NCBI GenBank assembly: GCA_950295325.1
Contig: OX485806.1
Span: 58,897,169 to 58,957,168 of the forward strand
Length of the DNA: 60,000 bases
Direction: 5' to 3'
Source of the DNA: Polytrichum commune
Taxonomy: Eukaryota; Streptophyta; Polytrichopsida; Polytrichales; Polytrichaceae
Part shown: piece by piece, positions 22,070-32,560 of the stretch
How positions within the stretch are numbered: position 1 is the first letter of the stretch
Layout: each line of letters opens with the position of its first letter
Translations under genes and position numbers: made by a program
The notes under the pieces: model-generated
Database searches by the model: none
The model's input: the letters and a program-made list of their open reading frames with translations, nothing else
Told to the model about the DNA's origin: nothing

Positions 22070-22612
22070 ATGAGGGTTTCTCTCTCCAAGCTTAAGAAAC
22101 TAAAATGTCTTCTTACAAAGCTTAAGAAACTCTGAAATTCACATACAAGAGTCAAGCTATCTCTCACTTCACGAAGGGAGAATCCAAGAGTGCAAGTGGT
22201 GGAGAAAGAATGCAAAGGCTTTACTCATAATCTACTACACCATAGCCATGAGAAAGCAACAACAAGCTCTCTCTCTCTCTCAAAACACACTCACAAGACT
22301 TGACTTGACAACAATGGCAAGTCAAAAGGCCTTCCTCTCCATACAACCCCAATCCTATGTGGAGTTCATCCATGGAGTGGATGAACAACTAACTAGGACT
22401 CCCAATGGAGTCCGTTACTCATCCCAACACACATGGACTCCTAATGGAGTCCATTTACTCCTAAATTGACGTAACTTAGCCCCCGATGTCACCTCACGTG
22501 ACAGCTGTCGTGTAAACTAAGATCGTTAAACACAACAAATCGAGTGTCGTTGTCAACATCAATTAGCAAAATAAAATGGCAAACTAAAATGCTAAACAAC
22601 CACCTCTTCAAG
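22070..22612 (-). mobile_element. 3' LTR of the methyltransferase element
   Basis: On the minus strand it begins CTTGAAGAGGTGG right after the polypurine tract and runs to CCCTCATCT at 22070. Its body (22070-22505) matches 31265-31676, including a CT microsatellite. It carries a 30-bp internal duplication around AAGCTTAAGAAAC that the 5' copy lacks. At the join of the first 107 bp and the body is the perfect palindrome GACAGCTGTC. A 73-codon frame inside both LTRs (22248-22469, 31421-31642) looks incidental. Confidence 0.75.
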
Positions 22613-22624
22613 TGCCCCCACTAG
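22613..22624 (-). other. Polypurine tract
   Basis: CTAGTGGGGGCA on the minus strand, directly upstream of the 3' LTR, in the position that primes plus-strand DNA synthesis. Confidence 0.6.
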
Positions 22625-22936
22625 CAGATAAGGAGCCCTTCCAATCGGCTAGGAACAAACACACTCATCGGTAGAGTTGTTGAACATGATGAAGTTGTTG
22701 CTACATCTATACATATTTAATTGGGTAGTAGTAATCGAAGGAATTAAACTCGCGATTGACAAAATAATCCAAGAACTGTAGGTTGGGTGCAATGTGAGCC
22801 CCATCCTTAATCGCCTTCAACAATTAATGTTGAATTCTTGGATAACTCTTTCAATGTGGTCTTAATTCCATAAAATTTCCAACCAACTAAATAACAACTT
22901 CACCACTAAAACATGTGGTAAACATCCACAAAATTC

Positions 22937-24448
22937 TCAATCATGACCATTAACGGCCACGGAATGAGAAGCTTTCCGATAACGAGGACAAACCCAATTG
23001 CCAGAAGGAAGAGTAAAAAGGGCAGGTGTCAAACATGCCATGTGCCATCCACGTTGACATTGGTCGCACAATAACATTGTTGCAGCTCCTTTCGTCTCTC
23101 CACAAACATAACAAGGCAGACCCTGTGGTACAACCGCCAACTCGGGATGCACAGAGCCGTCGATGGGAAGGTGACATGGAGCACAATTCTTTGAATGCTC
23201 ACGACATTCCCGTCCATCCTTGCCTTCAAGCAATAATATACCACTTGGCAAGACATCTTTTACCCGCAAAATTGTGCGCCCAGCCTTGACATCCAATGTC
23301 GTAGGCGCCTCCCGTTGCAAGTAAACATAATCCCCTTTGGAAAATCTACGAACCTGAGGTCGATAAGCTCCACTGCGGATCCGGGCATACCGTAATGTAT
23401 CACGATGTTGAGCAATATTTAAGTTCTCCATAGCCATAGGCATGGCCTTTTGGAAGAACGTTGCTCGGTCATAAAGACATTGAGCCCAAACATCTGGATC
23501 ATCCAAGTTTACCACGGGAGCCAATTTCTCTCGCACCGAGCTAGGTAAAATTGGTTCCCGTCTATACAAGAGTTGGTAAGGACTATAGGATGCCAAAGAT
23601 GCTTGCCTGCTGAAACGATAACCCATTGCTATCCATGGTAACATCAAGTCCCAATCGCGATGGTTGCCATGAAGCAATCCATACTTCCGCAAACCGCGCT
23701 TAACCGTCTGAACAACTCGTTCAGCTAAGCCATCTGCCTCAGGGTGATCTCTGGAAGTTGTCCGATGATCAATCAAAGCCTTGGTACACAAAGCCTCGAA
23801 AGATCCAAGGAATTCTCTCCCTTGATCCGTCAACACCTCTGCAGGTGCTCCAAGCCGTGCCAAAACTCGATCAAGAAATGTCATAGCCGCCAATTCTGAG
23901 GAATTTTGGGGAAGAGCCACGAGTTCAATCCACTTACTAAAATGCTCCACCATCACAAGCACATACTTGGAACCACGTGGAGTGATAGTAAGCGGTCCGG
24001 AAAAATCCAAAGACCAACGATATCCCAAGCCCATAATAGGTAAAGGCTGAAGTTGAGGTGACAAAGTATTAGAACTTGACCTGACCCGGTCACATACTTC
24101 ACACCGAGAAACATAAGTGACAACCTGTTGATACATACCAGTCCACCAATATTGGTTGCGCAACATAGAGTGCGTCCTTCGCACTCCAAAATGTCCAAGC
24201 TCCTCGTGCACTTGCCGCACCAAAGAAGCTCTTTGATCTGGCCTTGGAACGATGCGCCTCGTTCCGTTCGGCCACACACGAAATAACTAGTTGTTTGCCC
24301 AACGAAACCTTGTTATCCGGTGACTAACTCTATCTCGCTCCATAGCAGATAGTAAAAGAAGAAATATCCCTTGTTGAAGTTTGTGCAAGACCGTCTGGTC
24401 TTCCCACACATCACTAACAACGAGAGATTTATCAACCTCCTCATCTTG
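22937..24448 (-). CDS. Integrase with C-terminal PHD finger (end of the gag-pol frame)
   Basis: Inserts the cDNA into the genome. In order: HHCC zinc domain (HEELGHFGVRRTH, then CEVC), catalytic core with LDFSG (first Asp), VLTDQGREF (second Asp) and DHPEADGLAERVV (catalytic Glu), then a basic C-terminal region and, instead of a chromodomain, a C4HC3 PHD finger: CYVC, LLCDQC, GWHMAC, WVCPRY. The final cysteine of the last CxxC pair is Tyr, a one-base G-to-A type change. Frame lesions: TAA at 24449-24451 before this part and TAG at 24287-24289 just upstream of the zinc domain; from there 446 codons are open. PHD fingers commonly bind the histone H3 tail, so the finger may guide insertion; that role is inference. 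The decayed copy at 16.6-18.1 kb has the same finger. Confidence 0.9.
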
Positions 24449-26248
24449 TTATTTTACAAGGATCTCAGCAGCCAATCCCGACATCATTGTGAGATATGTG
24501 GCAGCATGCCAACCCGACACTGCCTCACGATCACAATCTCCATGCCACATGGCTCCAGTTAAATCCTCATATGAAGGACTTGGATTGCGAAACAATCCGT
24601 CTGCATCCAAGTTGGCAATTCCTGCTCGGTGAACAACTTCAAAATCATATTCCTGAAGTAACAATGCCCACCTAGCAAGTTTCCCGGTGAGCTTATCTGA
24701 TTCCATAAGCCATTTTAAAGGCTGATGATCAGTCACCAAAGTAAACTTTTGCCGATACAAATAAGGTCGAAAATGTGCAATGGCCCAAACGGCCGCCAAG
24801 GCCTCGCCTTCATAAGAAGAATAATTAGATTCAGCACTATTATTGCTTCTAGATGCATAAGCCACCACATATTCCTTTCCCTCTTCATCTTTCTGTGTCA
24901 ATACCGCTCCCAATCCCACTGCACTCCAATCTGTGTGCAATTGAAAAGCTCTAGACACATCCGGGCGTCGAAGCACTGGCGCTGAACCGAGCCTCTGCTT
25001 CAATGTATCAAATGCCTGTTGTTGTTCCCGACTCCAAATCCATGGTTGGTCTTTCCCAGTGAGAATGGTAAGAGGTTTGGCAATCAAACTAAAGTTTTTG
25101 ACAAACCTCCTATAATAATTTGCCAATCCTAGAAATGCACGAAGCCGTGATACATCACTAGGTGCGGGAATTTTGTGCAAAGCATCCACCTTCGCCTGTT
25201 GCACACCAAGACCGCCAGGAACAATCATGTGGCCTAAATAGGGCAATTGATCATGGAAAAACTTACATTTTCCATGATGTAAACGGAGTCCCCACCGTTG
25301 AAGTCGTTCAAATACCGCTTGCAAATGTCTCACATGATCTTGTGGACTATTACTAAAGATGATAACATCATCAATGTAACATCTAGCAAACGGCAAACTA
25401 GCCAATAATTGGTCCATCACCCGCTGAAATTCAGCTGGTGCATTCTTGAGACCAAATGGCAGAAATTTCCAATGATAAAGTTGATCCTTGCCATCTTTAT
25501 CAATTTCCCAAAATGCGGTATTCACCCGATCACCCAACAACAAAGGTAATTGGTGATAACCAGACCTCAAATCCAGAGTGCTGAAGATTCTAGAAAATTC
25601 CAGTGCATCAAACAACTCCTCCGGCATCGGCATTGGATATCGATCCGACTTGGTCTTGCGGTTGACTGGACGATAATCACCACACATCCGTTTCTCCGTC
25701 CAGTTGCCAAAGATATCCTTCTTTGACGGCATAACCGTGACACAAGCATACTCTCCATTGGAGAGTTCAATCAATTTCGCTGCCAATAACTCTTGACATC
25801 GAGTTTGAACACCCAACCTTTTAGAGGTACTAAGTCTGTACGGCCGTCTGAAAATAGGGTGGTCGTCCTCGAGTTGAATACGAACAGGTTTACCTTTATA
25901 TCCTTCAAGATCATGAAGACTAAAGGCAAAACAATTACGGTAAGAGCGAATAAATGCCCGTACCTTTCATGCTTCGGCACCAGTAAGCTTTGGCCCCACT
26001 TCAATTGGCCAATCGTCAAACTCCGTGGTTTCCTTCTTCATAGAAGGATTGCCACTTGGTGCCAGCACAGCCTGTGATTGCTAGTCCGTGAAGAGGGCAA
26101 CACCTTTGCCCCCATCATCTGCACTTGAATCCAAATGCGTATCCTCTCCACTACAATCAGTTTGTGTAGCTAAATAGCTACCCACATATGAAGTATCACC
26201 AAGAAATAGAAGTGAAAACATTTTATGGGCCTCCAATTTCCCAAACTC
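24449..26248 (-). CDS. Reverse transcriptase and RNase H (part of gag-pol, broken by stops)
   Basis: Copies the element RNA into DNA and removes the RNA strand. RT landmarks in order: PSKKDIFGNWT, CGDYRPVNRKT, FSTLDLRSGYHQ, PFGLKNAPAEFQR, catalytic YIDD (25368-25379), LGHMI. RNase H: HTDWSAVGLGAVL (Asp), YEGEALAAVWA (Glu), TDHQPLKWL (Asp), DADGLFRNPSP. The 455-codon block 25816-24449 is open. Upstream, in the same frame, lie TGA (25967-25969) and TAG (26081-26083) in the RT N-terminal linker, which still reads as protein (RIQLEDDHPIFRRPYR). No frameshift. All catalytic residues are present. Confidence 0.95.
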
Positions 26249-27577
26249 TTAGGCCAAAGCCGAAAAAACACGTTGGGCTCGAAACTCTTCCGCAACATGA
26301 AGTTTCAAAGGAAATAATCCCTCGGTGTCATTGACCTCAATGTGATCCTTGGATTGCGGCTCCATTGCCCCCTGACCATTGTTCTCTGCCCTCAGAGTAA
26401 GCAATTGGTCATCCATACGTTGTTGAGCAGCAAGACAAATTCCAATTATCCACACAATGCTATTAAGATCCATAGCTTGCCCCAATAGGAAACGTCTCTG
26501 ACCTTCCTGAAGCCCATGAGCAACCGTGGTACCTGTAAGAAAACCCATGGCGCGTTCCCGCTCATCTGCCGTAGGCTCCTCATAAGTTTGGGATTTTGAA
26601 TCCCAAACCATCCCAGGTCCACGAGATCGAAATGCAAAAGACTGTGGATATGTCACAAAAGTAGGTAGTGCACCTCTCGGAATGCCCACCTTATTAATTA
26701 ATGCAAATGGCAAGGTGTCATCCTTGGTAACTGCCAAGGAAACACGATGATCATCTAAAATGTCATCCACCTTGCGATCCATAAGGCGGGGAATGCGGGC
26801 AATCGCCGCTGAAAGCACCCGAGGTGATACCAAGTTGGTTCAAAACCAACGAGGCCGATGAACAAAGGATCCCAAAGATGCAGCATCCAGAAATGTTGGA
26901 GTACCCAGAATTTGGTTAATGTACTCACCATCCTTCACCATTTTGTGCCGGGTATCACCCAATAATGGTACATTTTTGAAAATGTACCCTGGTGGAGTTG
27001 ATTGGTGGGTAAACCACCATTGCGTCAATCGCATCAAATCCGCAAACAAACTAGACCTAGGATCATCCAATCCCTGGCCAGTTCCTGCCCGCGAATGGCC
27101 TTGACAAGGCCGTCCTGCAATAATCAAATCCACGTGGCCCAACCTTCTCAAATCCACATCACTAATCATAGTGATATCTTCAGGAAGTTGACCACAACAT
27201 CCATGAATGGCAGAGGCTGACAATTGTGCGGGGTATCTTAACAACAATTGTTGGATGTGGTGTCGGACGGCTCTGTTGGCTGCATACCCATTGTCCACAT
27301 GAATATATCGCCAAACTGTAATTCCAGCTTTCAACACTGCCGCCAAACCTGTGCCAATGCCTCCAAAGATCTCTACAAGGACAATACCTTCAGGTGATGG
27401 TTGCCAACGAATGGGTTGAGCAAAAGAAAATGAGGATGAAGTTGGAGGTGTTTTTCCAAGCTCCAAATCCGCTACAATGTGTTGACAATGGTCGGATAAT
27501 TCCTTAGGAGTTCGCCATGGTGGAGGTGGATCCTTGAAATGTCGAGCAGGAATTTGAAAAGATGGTAAAAATTGTTG
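26249..27577 (-). CDS. C5-cytosine DNA methyltransferase domain within the retrotransposon polyprotein
   Basis: Would transfer a methyl group from SAM to cytosine C5 in DNA. Motifs in the standard, non-permuted order: I, EIFGGIGTGLAAVLKAG (about 27350-27395); IV, AGRPCQGHSRAG with the catalytic Cys (about 27090-27120); VI, FKNVP at about 26975, where the family has ENV; VIII-like, RPRWF then TGA (26840-26842) then TNL, resembling the RYFWGNL of DNMT3-type enzymes; IX-like, PTADERERAMGF; X-like, RRFLLGQAMDLN. The order I...X argues against a DRM-type rearranged enzyme. Lesions: TAA at 27578-27580 separates it from protease in the same frame, TGA replaces the probable motif VIII Trp, and the catalytic Glu of motif VI is Lys. 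This copy is therefore probably inactive, but the domain is complete. It lies in frame between protease and RT, so it was expressed as part of gag-pol. Confidence 0.9.
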
Positions 27578-28230
27578 TTATGCCGCATTACAAGTGTAGT
27601 CCATTGTTTCCTCCAATAAAACTGGAGCACAAGGCAAATCTGCAACTGAACCGCTGCAACCAAACATTGCCTCCGCAACCATAGTCATAGCAGTGGCTGC
27701 AAATGTGACGGGAATAAATACCTTCCTGCCATCTCCAGTGGACCATCCCGGTCTAATCCATGCCTCTTCCGTCCAATTATCCAAACCAAAGCCAAGTGGG
27801 TAAAGAGCTTGCTGACCAACAAGTATATCATAGTAGGTAGCATTAGTAACAACACACTTCATTGACAAATGAGTGTAAGTAGGCCCTGCCCCCACATGAA
27901 AAATCAAACGTAGAGGTGCCTTGGCGTAACCTGTTGCACGTTCAGTGCCCCCTACTGAAGTCACAATAGTGAATGGACAAGGATCCAAACTTGCTGGCGT
28001 CAATCCAAGACTGTCAGCAAGTCCTTTGCCAATCATAACCGGTTGAGCACCGGAATCCATTATAACTCTCAGTGGTGTAGCACGGATAGTGGGCATATCC
28101 GTGCGTGAAACGACAAACAAAGATTTGTCGTTCATCAGCCGTACAACTCCAGGTTGCAAATTATGCCGTTCGCGAGTAGGCCTTGCAGAAATGTCTGCAA
28201 GATATGCCGCTCCCGACGCATAATTCGAAA
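27578..28230 (-). CDS. Aspartic protease (part of gag-pol)
   Basis: Cleaves the polyprotein. The active-site motif VIMDSGAQPVMIG lies at about 28040-28075. Downstream are CVVTNATYYDILVG, the second conserved loop of retropepsins, and a tail with WTEEAWIRPGW and DGRKVFIPVTF before the TAA at 27578. It is in the same frame as gag before it and the methyltransferase after it. No lesion is seen inside the domain. Confidence 0.85.
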
Positions 28231-30178
28231 ATGACGTATCCACTGCTGAAATTGATGCTGGAGGAATATCAGTTTGCTTACCAAAAGCAATGATCGCCGC
28301 ATCCGCAAGACTCGCTCGCAAATTGGCTAAGTCCTCCACCTCCTCAGCCACAGGTACGTCAACCACAACTTGGGATACTTGAAGGGATGGCAAATCCGCC
28401 TTACCTTCTAACATTCTCCCAGCTAAATGAAAAACTACAGCAGGCTTGAAATCCGAAGCCATAAACTCCGAACCCGAGAAAATTGGCATATGGAGAATTT
28501 TATATGCCAATGCCTGCGTAACATCCTTCGAGATGGAATCCCCATCTCTCAAAGGTGCAGGGTTTTTAGCCCCAACAACAGTGGTATCTACCAATCCAAA
28601 TGAAAGAGGTAAACGTGCTTGACCAATTTGATCAGCTGGTCCGGCATGGCGAGGATGTAGCACCTCGTTGCTACCACCACTCGTGGAAGCCACCGCATCT
28701 ACCAATGTTTGTGAGCGAGTAGAAGCCGCCGCCACCACCTCTCCAGCTGTTCCAAACATATACATGTTTGAACCCAAGGTGCCACCACCCACATGCGGCT
28801 CAGAAATTTGAGCAAAAGATGCAGAAGATTTGAGCTTTTGCTCAAGCTCTGCCACCTTAGCCTCAAGACTCTGCTCCCTTGGAGACTTTCCAGTGACATA
28901 ACTGGCAGGCCGCATCTCAGGATGAAGTTGGAAACAATGATCCACATCGTGATTAGTGCCACCACAATGGTTACATTTCAATTGTCTCTTCTTAGAATTG
29001 TCCCCTGCCTTTACTGGTTCCATCTTTTGTTTTAATTTTCCCAAAGGCTGAGTTTTCTTCTTCTTAGGATAATTGGGATCATTCTTCGAATGACCAGCTT
29101 CTCCACAACCCCAACAATGCAAAATCTTTTGCTCCTTGACGGGTTGAGTCTCAGCTAAACTACTAGTAGCTGTGACAATTCTTCTTGGTTTCGGACTCTC
29201 TGTCATCCAAGATACTATATCCGTGGCATCATGTTGGCAAAGAGCCCGATCACATCTCTCAACCACGGCAAACGCTTGTGCAAGCGTAGCTCGGCCCTCG
29301 TAGTCGAGGATAATCCGAGGTGATGCCAACTCAAGTAGCCGCTTGTCAATCTTAGACAAAAAGATTTCAACAAGCTGACTCTCAGCAAAAACACCTCCCG
29401 ACTCTACAGCAAATCGTGCGAGTCGCGTATACATGGTCCGTGGAGTATCATCCTTCTCTCGGCGGAAATCCTGGATGCGCTGCATCTGGTCTCACCGAAA
29501 CCCACCATACTCCACTTCCAAATGTGCGACAAATTCAGTAAGGGGATTAAACGGAGGTGGTGGACCAACAGCCGTCAATGCTGCCTGTGTAGCACGTGCC
29601 ACCCGTGAAAGGGTTGCCGTGCTACTGCTAGCCACCATTGGCCCAAGTGCCAGTTCCGTGTCCTTAGACTCCGCCGGCGATTCCTCCTCCTTTAAGGTGG
29701 GTGGAGCTAAGGTAGCAACCGCCCCATCCTTAAGGGCTGAAATGAGCTCAACCCGAGCCTCCCAATACTGCTCCACCTCCCGAAGTTGTCGCTGATGACC
29801 CTCTGTCCAACGTTCATAAGTTTGGAGTGCCTCATACTCCAAATGTTGAGGCAGAAGTTCAAAGGCATACCAATCATTGAAATTGGAAGACCTTTGGCGT
29901 TTCTCCTTAATCCAGGTACGAAACCGGAGTTTCCAATCGGGCAAGGAAATGCCCCCAGCTCGACCTGAAAACCGATCACGCACTGAATTGTGGCGATCGT
30001 CCTCCATTTCGTCGAACGTGCCGACACTCCAAATCCGAAGCCTACTAGTAGTGTCCAACGCCGAAATAGGCTCAAAAGCCTCGTTGGTATCTACCTCTGG
30101 CTCAAGATTTGTGGTATGCACGTCCTCCAAGTAATCTGGTGATGGAGATCGATAATATCGGCTCCTAGTTTGCACCAT
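28231..30178 (-). CDS. Gag with two zinc knuckles (start of gag-pol)
   Basis: Packages element RNA. The ATG at 30178 is the first in the frame. An N-terminal region of 228 codons contains WKLRFRTWIKEKRQRS, then a TGA at 29492-29494 within capsid-like sequence that continues in frame (MYTRLARFAVESGG). Two knuckles follow: CWGCGEAGHSKNDP (about 29080-29125), which lacks the final Cys, and CNHCGGTNHDVDHC (about 28930-28975), a complete CCHC. A long low-complexity stretch links to protease. The first knuckle may be weakened, or its Cys may have been lost in this copy. Confidence 0.85.
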
Positions 30179-31264
30179 AAAATAATCACTTGAGTACCTG
30201 CAACTATCTACAAGGTAATGGCAACATGCACATGTTGCGGGCTATCTAAATGGCAATCCCTTGCCAAATGCCAAGTGTTTATGCCCCCAGAATTCCAAAA
30301 TTGTGCAAAGGTTTGAGATTGGTAATTAAAATGAAAAATCAGCGTTGAAAAGACTCATTTCCAAGGTGATTATGGACTCCAATCAACAAACTAAGTGCAC
30401 CAATGGACTCCTAGGAAGATTTCACACAAATTAGGCTTAAATTTCACTCCAATCGGAGTTAATTTGCTCCCAAAAACAAAAATCAGCGTTGAAATTAATA
30501 ATTTCAGCAATGATTTTGAATTCCAATCAACAATCCAATTACACCATTGGATTCCTTGGCAAATTTCACACAAGATAGGCTCAAATTCCACTCCAATCGG
30601 AGCTAGTATGCCCCCAAATTTGAACCTCAAAGTTTGTGAGAATTGGATGCCAAGTTTGAAAGGTGAAAGTAAAAATGTGGAAAAAAAAAAAATGTTTTAA
30701 TTAAACAAAACAAAAACAAAAACACAAACACAAACAAAAATTTAATTTAAAAAAATTTTAAAAAAGGTAAGGGCTTACCTTACCTGCCTGCCAGGGCCTG
30801 GCTGGCGCCCGCCCGCCCGTGGGGCCCGGCCGACGCCCGCCCGCCCCCGGCCCGGGATCTGCCGCCCCCGGGATTCAGAATTGGAGCTCTAGGAGCTCCA
30901 GGAGCTCCAAGAGGGTCTGGTGAGCTCCGGATCCATCCGGAGCTCAACCAAAATTAAAACTAAATCGGATTTTGATTGTGGTTTATGTTTGTATTTAAAT
31001 TAAACTTTGCTTCACAATTTGCAAGCAAGAAAATGTGACTTGAGAATCTTGAAACTAAATGGAATCTCAAGATTCAACCATCAACAATTGAAGAAAATAC
31101 AAGAGACAACAAAAGAAAAATGGGAAGATTTCTCTCAAAATTTTCTTGAGGGTTGCAAGAAATGACGAACTAAGCTTTCAAACACTTGTATTACTCATTT
31201 ACTCTCATTACTGGGCCATTCTAGCTCAGAAATACAACCAAAAATGAAAAATTAGAGCCATTGT
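30179..31264 (-). other. Leader between 5' LTR and gag, with a GC-rich block and a perfect hairpin
   Basis: No ORF. It holds a 147-bp tandem duplication (units starting near 30333 and 30480, sharing AAATCAGCGTTGAAA), a strongly GC-rich block at 30785-30880 in an otherwise AT-rich leader, and a perfect 12-bp inverted repeat with a 2-base loop at 30921-30946. Such a stem in a retroelement leader could serve RNA packaging or dimerisation, which is inference. Confidence 0.6.
31247..31260 (-). other. Candidate primer-binding site
   Basis: TGGCTCTAATTTTT on the minus strand, four bases inside the 5' LTR end. Starting with TGG fits pairing to a tRNA 3' CCA end, but I cannot assign the tRNA. Confidence 0.35.
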
Positions 31265-31676
31265 TGTCAAGTATGAGGGTTTCTCTCTCCAAGCTTAAGA
31301 AACTCTGAAATTCACACACAAGAGTCAAGCTATCTCTCACTCCACGAAGGGAGAATCCAAGAGTGCAAGTGGTGGAGAAAGAATGCAAAGGCTTTACTCA
31401 TAATCTACTACACCATAGCCATGAGAAAGCAACAACAAGCTCTCTCTCTCTCTCAAAACACACTCACAAGACTTGACTTGACAACAATGGCAAGTCAAAA
31501 GGCCTTCCTCTCCATACAACCCCAATCCTATGTGGAGTTCATCCATGGAGTGGATGAACAACTAACTAGGACTCCCAATGGAGTCCGTTACTCATCCCAA
31601 CACACATGGACTCCTAATGGAGTCCATTTACTCCTAAATTGACGTAACTTAGCCCCCGATGTCACCTCACGTGACA
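31265..31676 (-). mobile_element. 5' LTR body of the methyltransferase element
   Basis: On the minus strand it starts TGTCACGTGAGG and ends ATACTTGACA (TGTCA/TGACA inverted ends). It is nearly identical to 22070-22505 apart from a 30-bp insertion there and a few substitutions. It lacks the first 107 bases that the 3' LTR has after the polypurine tract. Confidence 0.8.
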
Positions 31677-31959
31677 AAATCAACACCAACACAAAGAAAT
31701 GCAGGAAAAACACACAGAAGTGAACAATGCCTTGATAACTCCAAATCCACAACGACACACACCTTGAAGCGTGGACTTGGCTACACAAAAATCAACCACA
31801 TCAATCACACAAAAATCACACAATGATTGCAAGGTAATTGACTTACAAAAATGTCAGTATTGCATAAGGCGCTGTGACTTGAAGCCAATCTGACACACAA
31901 GCCTAAACCCACAAACTCGAGCGCTTGAAAACACAAACTTTTATCGAAAATCCCAACAC

Positions 31960-32560
31960 TGCTACGTGCATTTAAACCACTGTATAACACAAGCTCAACC
32001 GCAATATGCAAGCTTTCCCTAAAAGCGTAGTATTTAAGTTTTCTTCACAAAACCCAAACCCGCTCCATGCATCTAAACGCATTATAACACAACCCTTAGG
32101 TGCAATATACAAGCTGTCTTTTACAAACGCAGTATGCAAACTTTCTTCACAAACCCCAATTCCATTGCATGCATCTAAACGCAGTTATAACACAAGCTCA
32201 ACCACTATATGAAAACTATCCCTCACAAACGCGATATGCAAGTTTTCTTCACAAACCCCAATTGGGTTGCGTGCATCTAAATATAGTGTAACACAAGTGG
32301 CCCATAGTATGCAAGTTTTCTTCATAAACCCCAATTGGGTTGCGTGCATCTAAACATCGTGTAAACACAAATGGCCCGCAGTATGCAAGCTTGTCCTCAC
32401 AAACCCCAACATGGCTGCATGATTCTAAACATAGTGTAACACATGCGACCCGGCAATATGCAAGCTTTCATTCACAAACCCCAACATGGCAGCGCGACCC
32501 TAAACACAGTGTAACACAAGATCAACGGTAGTATGCAAAATTTTCTTCACAAACCCCAAG
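31960..32560. repeat. Minisatellite, units of 102 bp then 73-75 bp
   Basis: The anchor CTAAAC or CTAAAT occurs at 32073, 32175, 32277, 32350, 32425 and 32500, giving steps 102, 102, 73, 75, 75. Units share ATGCAAG, TTCTTCACAAACCCCAA and GTAACACAAG. The long units contain about 29 extra bases. Confidence 0.85.

Larger units (their letters stand above)
21963..31676 (-). mobile_element. Ty3/gypsy retrotransposon encoding a C5-cytosine DNA methyltransferase and a PHD-finger integrase
   Basis: Reading on the minus strand: 5' LTR body (31676-31265), candidate primer site, 1.1-kb leader, gag, protease, methyltransferase, RT, RNase H, integrase, PHD finger, polypurine tract (22613-22624), LTR (22612-22070) and an extra partial LTR (22069-21963). 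The frame from the gag ATG (30178) to the last stop (22937) is continuous for 2,414 codons with eight stops and no frameshift. AAAT stands on both outer sides (21959-21962 and 31677-31680), a possible 4-bp target duplication, though weak in AT-rich DNA. The LTR bodies are nearly identical, so insertion was recent. A decayed relative lies at 16629-18877 on the other strand. The order of pol domains (integrase last) puts it in Ty3/gypsy, not copia. Confidence 0.9.

Noticed and set aside
22248-22469. Identical 73-codon frames at 22248-22469 and 31421-31642, looking like a duplicated small gene
   Set aside because: They lie inside the two LTR copies, start in repeats and have no independent evidence of coding.
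26249-27577. Methyltransferase as a host gene into which the retrotransposon inserted
   Set aside because: It shares one continuous frame with protease and RT, has no introns, and is on the same strand between the LTRs.
24287-29494. Programmed stop readthrough or RNA editing to explain the eight in-frame stops
   Set aside because: Eight sites, several at conserved residues, fit mutation better; nuclear transcripts are not known to be edited this way.
29433-30134. Plus-strand frames over the gag region
   Set aside because: They are shadows of the minus-strand gag frame, which has zinc knuckles and connects to protease.
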